In this document: positions 57,255 to 64,000 of the stretch, in pieces
How positions within the stretch are numbered: position 1 is the first letter of the stretch
How the letters are laid out: every line of letters starts with the position of its first letter
DNA from: Ilex aquifolium
Taxonomy: Eukaryota > Streptophyta > Magnoliopsida > Aquifoliales > Aquifoliaceae
Direction of reading: 5' to 3'
Assembly: GCA_951799425.1 (NCBI GenBank)
Contig: OX637393.1
Span: 10,288,744-10,352,743 of the forward strand
DNA length: 64,000 nt
Made by a program: the position numbers and the translations under genes
The notes under the pieces: generated by a model
Told to the model about the DNA's origin: nothing
Databases searched by the model: none
Seen by the model: only the letters and a program-made list of their open reading frames with translations

Positions 57255-58675
57255 AGTACTCTATCAATGTTTGATTCATTTGCTGTTAGGTTTGATTATT
57301 GTTGTAGTTATGTATATTTTTTGTGCATAGAGTAGGGTTTTACATGCCCTACCACCTCTTCAGTGGCATTACAAAATACATGAAAGCCACGATAATCAAG
57401 ATCACAGGCAACTGCAGACATCGCCTCGTCAAAACTTATAGTAATTCTGAAGTGGCAGAGAAACAAATAGAATAACCAAAAGAGAAAAAGAACACAATGC
57501 ACACAAAAACGAATGTATCACATTTTTAAAGTGTGTCTCACTGACATCCTATTTGAAGAAAAAGAATAAAAAAATAACCTCCCCTTAGGTTCTCATCTAG
57601 TAGCACATATTTTTAAACTGGTCCCCGGGTAGCTAGCTTTTCTATGTTGGCATTTAAGTCGTCAAAATACTCTTGTAGCTTCTTTATCACATCCAATACA
57701 CTAAACAGAGAGAATCCCAAAAATTATGACTTAAATTTTCTTATTTTTTGTTTTGATGAATGATGTTTGCATTGGTCTACTGCCATCCCTAAATGTGTTT
57801 CTTACTTGTGCTTATTAGATTGGTACTGGTTCTCATTTCATGTAAAGACTCATCATTAGTCTAACACCAACAATGGAATGAGCCCTAAATTAAATCCATA
57901 TATTGTTATTCTATGTCCATAAAAATGTCTTCCAGGATCTCATCCACCCGTAATGATAAGCTTTTCTTTTGTGTTCACCGGTTGACAGCACAAAATCAAT
58001 CTATATGGGCAGGGTGGAGCCAGGATTCTCCCTTTGAAGGGAAAAAATTAATTCATTAATTGATACCAAAAATTTTAATTTCAAGTATGACAAATTGTAT
58101 TCAGAATCAAGACTAAATTACTATACGAAAACTGTAAAATGAAATTTCGTTTAAAATATGATTAACTAATAACTTTAAAATCTAAAAAATAGGCTATAAA
58201 TGATTGATTTTAAGCTAAATTTCATAGTAATTTCTTTTTAGTGTAGACAACAACAAATTCTATGATAAATTTATTTTTTCTTTTGTTGTGAAGCCTAATC
58301 GAGACCGTTCTCCATTTTATTAAGAAATTGATTCTAGAGATAATAGAGAATTCTTTCAGTTGGGGCATTTTATATTTTTCTTTTGATTATGTACTATTGA
58401 ATTGTGGGCTACGTACTTACGGAGAAAGGGTTAAGGATAACTATACAATTTTTAAAAAAAAATAAGGGGTACTGGTTCTTGGCTCGATCTGGCTACATTT
58501 TTCTTAGTATCCTAGTTGTACACTTCAAGCTCTAAGGTTTCACATGAAATCAATTCTTGAAATCAATTCCATGGTACTTTCACATTTTTCTTAGTTTCCT
58601 CAAGTATTAACCGTTTTTATCCATCACTAGGTTCATCTGAATTCAATACTTATTCTAGGACGGAAACTGTTTGAA
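57252..58675. other. Spacer before the MULE transposase
   Basis: AT-rich, no gene seen. 'cagggtggagccaggatt' at about 58011 resembles an hAT-type end, but no partner was found. The terminal inverted repeat of the following Mutator-like element was not located. Confidence 0.4.
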
Positions 58676-61373
58676 ATGGCAGGAAAATAAGTTACCATTT
58701 TGTTGTATTGGGGTGGACACATGAAATATGCATCGGAGAGTTTATCACACAATTGTCCTCCCAAAGGTGAAATTGTTATTAATAGTGACACAAAACTGCC
58801 AGAGTTGTTGAGTAAAATTTACACTGTAATGGGGTTGGACAGGGCACATAATAAGTTGACGTTGACATATATATATCCATTTACACTTGGAATAGGACCA
58901 AACATGAATACATATGTCAGTCTGAAAATTGTGAACGATGAACTTGTGATTTTTGTTGTTAATGTGGTACTTGACAACCCCAACATTGCTAGTGTTGCTT
59001 TGTACATGGAGACGGAGGACATCAATGCTGGCATAAGCGGTATTCAGACCGGAGGGTGCCTAACAACCACTACCATGTCTTACACTGAGTTGCTTAGGTG
59101 AGAGATGAGTACCTCGACATTTCCAACTTCCGGGTTGACGGGTGAATGTTCAAATCTCGTGGGGATGCAGGTAATGGATGAGTATGGGCAGTACTCGTAC
59201 ACCCACCAAAGAACTGGCTCCGCAACATACGGTGGGTACTCAACCAATAATTCATTGAGTCCGAATTTTCAAATGGGTGAGGCAGAAATTGAGTTGGGTG
59301 AACAAGATGATGTACATCAACCAATAATGCAACAAAGCCCAATCCGGGAATATGAAGAAATGTGTGCAAATGATCATACAAATGTCTCCGATGATGATAA
59401 AGAAGACGAAGAGTTTGAGGAAGTAATGATTACTGAGCCGGATGACGAAGATGAGAATAGTGAAGACATTGAGGCTGGTGCAAAAGTTTGGATGCATAAG
59501 CCTTACTCCACCTCCTTCACAAGCACTGAATTTGGTCAACATTTTGAAGCAGATAGCTTAGTACCGACTTCTGAAATGAATTTGTGGGATCTGGTGAAGA
59601 TGGAGTTCGTGAAGGGCATGATTTTTCAAGATAAAGCTTCATTGATTAGGACAATTAAATGGTATTCCATCAAGCTGAATCAGGATTATATCGTGGTCGA
59701 GACGAACACAACGGTGTGGGCTGTACAGTGCACCATATACATGCAGACTAATTGCACGTGGAGACTACGTGATTGTTTTAGGAAAAAACTCAAAATATTT
59801 CAGATCACAAAATATGATGGACCTCATATTTACTTCTACCCTCGAATGAGTCAAGACGATCGGCAGTTAGACTCTGTCTTCATATGTCATAATATACTGG
59901 GACTAGGTGGTGATACACCACAAACAAAAATGTCAACAATTCAAAAGAATTAAAGGAGAAGTTTAAGTATGATATTTCCTACAACAAAGCATGAATTGCG
60001 AAGAACAAGGTCATTGCTAAGATTTTCGATAATTGGGACTCGTCGTATGACATGTTGCCTAAGTTTTTGGGTGCCATCAAGAAGTATAACCTTGACACGA
60101 TTGTGAAGTAGCCATACAACTATGAATCTCCTAAATACAAAATTTTTTTACGAGTATTTTGGGCATTCAAAGCCAGCATTAAAGGGTTTAAATATTGTCG
60201 ACCAATTGTAAGTATTAATGGAATATTTCTGCGTAGGAAGTATAAGGGAAAGTTGTTAGTGACGACTGATTTTGATGCTAATAAGCAGTTGTTTCCCATT
60301 GCATTTGCTATTGTGGAAGAGGATAATCAATCAAGTTGGGCTTTTTTCTTATATTACCTTCGACGGATAATTCTTAGACATCAGTAAGGGATATGTTTAA
60401 TTTCTGATAGGCACGCGGGAATCCTTTCTACTGTGAACATGGAAGATTCTGGGTGACATCCACCAAATGCTTATCATCGCTTTTGTCTTCAGCATGTTCG
60501 TAGTAATTTTAATACACAATTTAAAAATGCCAATTTGTTATGTGGAGGGCTAGCAAGGCAACACATGTTTGAAAGTTCAAATAATTAATGACCCTGATAT
60601 GCAACGTCAAAGAAGAAGCAACTAATTACTTGAATGATATACCATTGGAGAAGTGGATATTAGCCCATGATGGTGGATGACGCTATGACATAATGACAAC
60701 CAACATTTCTGAGGTTTTTAATAGTGTTCTCCAAGGTGCTAGGTATTTTCTCATAACTGCTTGTGTGCAATCGATATTTTATCGGGTCACTAAGTATCAT
60801 TTTGAACATTGAGATAATATGGCCAAATAGAAAGAAAATGGGTTAGAGTTCCTTAAGCGTGCTGTGGAATGAGTACAACATGCACAACAAATGAGTCGTG
60901 TCCACAAAATGATGTCATTTCATAGGGAGCGTGGTCTTGCTAGAGTGGTGACTAGCGGTGGTCAGAAGCAAATTGTGCATCTTGAAGATTGTTCGTGCAC
61001 ATGCGGAAAATGGGCAATTTACAGAATTCTTTGCTCTCATGTATTGGTTGTATGCTCTAATTTTCAATTACATTTTCAATCGTACACAGATCCCATATAT
61101 AGCATCGACATTTTGGCAAATATTTGGGAGCCCCAAATGTATCCTCTTGAGCATGAACATTATTGGGATGATCCTCCGCGTCCCAAATTACTCCCTAATC
61201 TTAACCAACATCGAGACTTGGTTGGTCGGCCATGGACGATGCGCATACGAAATGAGATGAATTTTTCGCCAGAGGGTCGTAATCAGATACATTGTGGGCT
61301 ATGCGGCGAAGTGGGTCACAATCGTCGTAAGTGTTCATCCATAAACATGCGAACTCCAGCATCCTTTCACTAG
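58676..61373 (+). pseudogene. MuDR-type (Mutator-like) transposase, decayed
   Basis: The gene starts at the ATG at 58676 and meets a TAA at its fifth codon. Segment 58700-59101 is the MULE N-terminal region (YWGGHMKYASESLSHNCPPK, MGLDRAHNKLTLTY). Segment 59105-59953 has an acidic linker and then the MuDR DNA-binding domain (FQDKASLIRTIKWYSIKLNQ, CTWRLRDCFRKK, ITKYDGPHIYFYPRMS). A frameshift follows at about 59942. The MULE catalytic domain is next (GFKYCRPIVSINGIFLRRKY, FPIAFAIVEEDNQSSWAFF, LISDRHAGIL) with stops near 59988, 60108 and 60387. Segment 60891-61373 carries the SWIM zinc finger (CSCTCGKWAIYRILCSH) and a C-terminal CX2CX4HX4C knuckle (CGLCGEVGHNRRKC). Between 60540 and 60890 it is heavily damaged. 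All domains of an autonomous MULE are present, but not in one frame. Confidence 0.9.
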
Positions 61374-61624
61374 ATAGTCCCAAGTTATTTTGTGAGCTTG
61401 TTAAGTTATCCTATGTTTTAATCAAGTGTGTATTGGACCTTACAATGTGGTTATATTGTAATATTCTATTGGTACACGGGCTTATAAGTACATGTTTGTT
61501 GAAATGATATCATTATGATATGTTGGATGTTGGAAATGTTGCCTTTATCAATATATGATTGCAGATGTTTTCATTATAATTCATAATTGTATTTTATTTT
61601 TGCAGATTAATTTAGTTCTTCGTC
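61374..61624. other. Short spacer between MULE and plant-mobile-domain gene
   Basis: 251 bp of AT-rich sequence without features, so the two remnants are close neighbours on the same strand. Confidence 0.5.
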
Positions 61625-63990
61625 ATGGACACTAATGGCAGATAGTTAGTATATCTTGGTCCACATGACCACTATGTTCTTTCATTACAGGTAGAACATC
61701 AATCAGACTACATTTGACAGGGCATAGATCTCCCTCCTTTGCACTACACGACAGTTACATGTCACGGATGAGCACATTCTTCGTTATTTGGTTTCTGCTG
61801 GTTTTTACAGGGCGCACAAGATTGCATCCAAGTGGTTGGATTGGGGTCTCATCACAACACTAGTTGAGAGATGGCATGTTGAGACGCATACATTTTATCT
61901 TTCTGTGGGTGAGGCCATTATCACCCTTTAGGATGTTGCTGTGCATATAGACCTACCGATCGATGGTATGGCAGTGTCTAGGAGGGATAGTTGTCCGGAT
62001 GGCACGACTTGGCCAACACTATGCCAAGAGTTGCTTGGGTTTACACCTACTGCGGGGGCTATGGACGGGTTTTTCCTCAAGCTTTCTGCATTGCACAGTC
62101 ATTTGGATGGAGGTGTCCCTGTAGATGCTGACGATGCTTTCATTGCATTTTATGCCAGAGCATACATCATGCTACTAATCGGTTCATATCTATTCATAGA
62201 CAAGTCATCTGGCAAGGTGAAGTTGATGTACCTTCCATTGTTTGCCTCTCTTACCACTGCCGGCCAATACAACTGGGGCAGCGCGGCATTGGCATGGCTA
62301 TACCGCAAGATGTGCGTCGCTACTAGATGCGATGCTAAGGATATCAATGACTTGCTTGTTCTACTACAGGTACACTTGAGGCTTCTGTTTCATGTTTGTA
62401 CAATTATTTTTTTAAGTTTAATGTAATGTCAAACATACGTGTTACATTACAACTGTTTCGTATTTTTATACAGTTGTGGGCATGGGAGCGTTTAGCGCAC
62501 ATTCGTCCATAGAGATTACTCCCACTTGGCCCATTACCTCATGTTGTATGGGATGGAGTAGATGTATATGTGGAGGATGGCCCAGCAGATGGTGGAGCAC
62601 CTGCACCGGCACATGATCCTGCACCACATGATGACCTACCTACAGGCCCTCGTGGGTGTAGGTAAGACAATATTTGTGTCTTACGTTTCATTATTCATTA
62701 CTAGTACATAGTACTGCCAACTAATGTCATATGTAACTTTGTTTTTTGTTTGCTATGCATTTAGGATGTTGCATTTTTCGAGGAACACACGCCTATCTAT
62801 GTTCTGAGACATTACAGAGATCAGCTTGATCAAATGCGAGATGAACAGGTATACAAATGATCATTGTCCATACTTTTGTTAGTGATTTGAGTTGTTTGTC
62901 GATGCTATTGTTGTTGGGTTGTTGGATGTTTGTATGATTGGTGGTTGTTTATATAATTGGTGGATGGTTGTGGCATCTATTAGGGTTGTTAGTGTATGTA
63001 TGTTAGGGTTTTTAGTGTATGTATGCAATATTATATGCAACAGGTGTTTTTGAAAAAAATTTGGGGTCATACATATAGAGGAAACTCTACTGAAATTTTT
63101 AATTTTTCTCAAAATCTAACAAAAATCACCATTCTTATACTGCAGATGATATGATAGCCTTTCATTGCTGATGTGCTGGTCAGCCTACCAAATTATTGCT
63201 TGGGGTTCAGAAATTATGGACTACACGGGCACTGCTAAATTGTTTTAATGTGGTGGAGTGGCATTTCTCCAACCGTGTTCTCCGACAGTTTGGATGCAAA
63301 CAACCAATACTAGCAGCTTGTGATTCCAGTAGGGAGCTATATGCCACAAATAGGAGTGGCAAACATGGTTATGACTAGACGACCGCACATCAGCGTTACA
63401 TCAGCATGTGGGAGCAATAGCGGGATACTATTGTTCATGACGAGCATACCCTCGACATGATGGATGCCACTGATCCATACATGGAGTGGTATCGACACAT
63501 TACTCGTCTACTTACCAGACCACCCATGCCGCGACCTGACGTCGATTTTCAGCCAGTCGACAGTATCATCGAGCTGTTAGTATGTGTTGTTTACTTTGTA
63601 GATAAATTAAATGTGTTACATAAATTACGTAATTTTGTTTTAAATCAATATTTTATAGTGCTGCAGGAACAAATACTGACATGGGTATATCACATAGCAC
63701 ATGATACTGTTAATGGCGAGCTTGATTTGTGGACTTGTTTGGCGGCCATAAGCCAAATGGGGGATCTCAGCTACAGGTGTTTGTTATCTCTTTCTGAGCA
63801 CCGAAGACTTGTGCAACCACCGACAGACATTCATCAGCTAGTAGTTGCAACATCAGTGCATGCACACCAACGTGGTGTACGCATTCCACGACGTCCAGTT
63901 GCACGCGCACATGGACATACATCCCCACCAATCGTGGATACTACTTCGACATCATCACAGACATGCCCATCGGCTGCATATGTTCCCTAG
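61625..63990 (+). pseudogene. Plant mobile domain (MAIN-like) gene, decayed, with introns
   Basis: An ATG at 61625 is followed by stops and a frameshift near 61770. Then comes HILRYLVSAGFYRAHKIASK, LVERWHVETHTFYLSVGEAI, a TAG where Gln is expected (61930), DVAVHIDLPIDGMAV, ARAYIMLLIGSYLFIDKSSG and YNWGSAALAWLYRKMC, up to LLVLLQ. This is the plant mobile domain in normal order. A GT-AG intron at 62370-62473 joins it to LWAWERLAHIRP, again as expected of the family, then a stop. Further exon-like pieces lie at 62764-62850 and 63145-63580 (TTALLNCFNVVEWHFSNRVL, DPYMEWYRHITRLLTRP), and the last frame ends at 63990. Host MAIN/MAIL proteins take part in transposon silencing, but this domain also travels inside MULE and gypsy elements. 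Here decay and position argue for a transposon-borne copy. Confidence 0.8.
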
Positions 63991-64000
63991 ACCATTGGAG

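Noticed and set aside
58009-58050. hAT-type terminus 'cagggtggagccaggatt'
   Set aside because: Only one end was found, with no partner terminus or 8-bp duplication nearby, so it is not called an element.

Overview
The window is repeat-dense nuclear DNA from a flowering plant, most likely a eudicot. The evidence is spliced host genes with GT-AG introns, AT-rich spacers, and a dense nest of plant-type transposons (Athila- and Tat-lineage Ty3/gypsy, TRIM, copia-like LTR, LINE, hAT-like, Mutator-like). Nothing in it looks bacterial. The species cannot be named from the sequence.

Host genes are few. A type I (M-type) MADS-box gene runs off the left edge on the minus strand (497 to 1). A complete two-exon germin-like protein gene lies at 47902-48653 (plus), with a broken, inverted germin-like fragment about 1.2 kb upstream. 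A decayed Mutator-like transposase (58676-61373) is followed on the same strand by a decayed plant-mobile-domain (MAIN-like) gene (61625-63990).

Layout. 0.6-6.4 kb: a small MITE, then a foldback repeat split by a 2.75-kb TG...CA insertion with a 5-bp target duplication. 6.7-24.2 kb: remnants of one CA-rich minisatellite ('cacactaatacaccaaaa' type) that took four separate insertions whose target duplications can be read: a Mutator-like element (6820-8159), a TRIM (8361-8880), a 12.2-kb Athila-type retrotransposon (9089-21275) and an hAT-like element (21455-24130). 24.2-32.0 kb: an LTR-like block, a heavily mutated Tat-lineage gag-pol and a copia-like LTR with its primer site. 32.3-45.6 kb: a complete, young Tat-lineage element on the minus strand (13.3 kb, 691-bp LTRs, CTAAG target duplication) that split a LINE remnant. 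50.7-54.7 kb: a 4-kb internally deleted Tat-lineage derivative. 54.7-64 kb: spacer, microsatellite, then the MULE and plant-mobile-domain remnants.

Two things stand out. First, the Athila element carries, between pol and its 3' LTR, a 134-codon open frame whose basic and cysteine-rich core resembles the nucleic-acid-binding proteins of carlaviruses. A 45-codon membrane-peptide frame lies upstream, and a second polypurine-tract-like motif lies between the two. Second, the young Tat element carries two related spliced genes antisense to gag-pol. They converge on gag-pol at a 355-bp array of alternating short hairpins. Both are inferences from reading alone and need homology and expression data.
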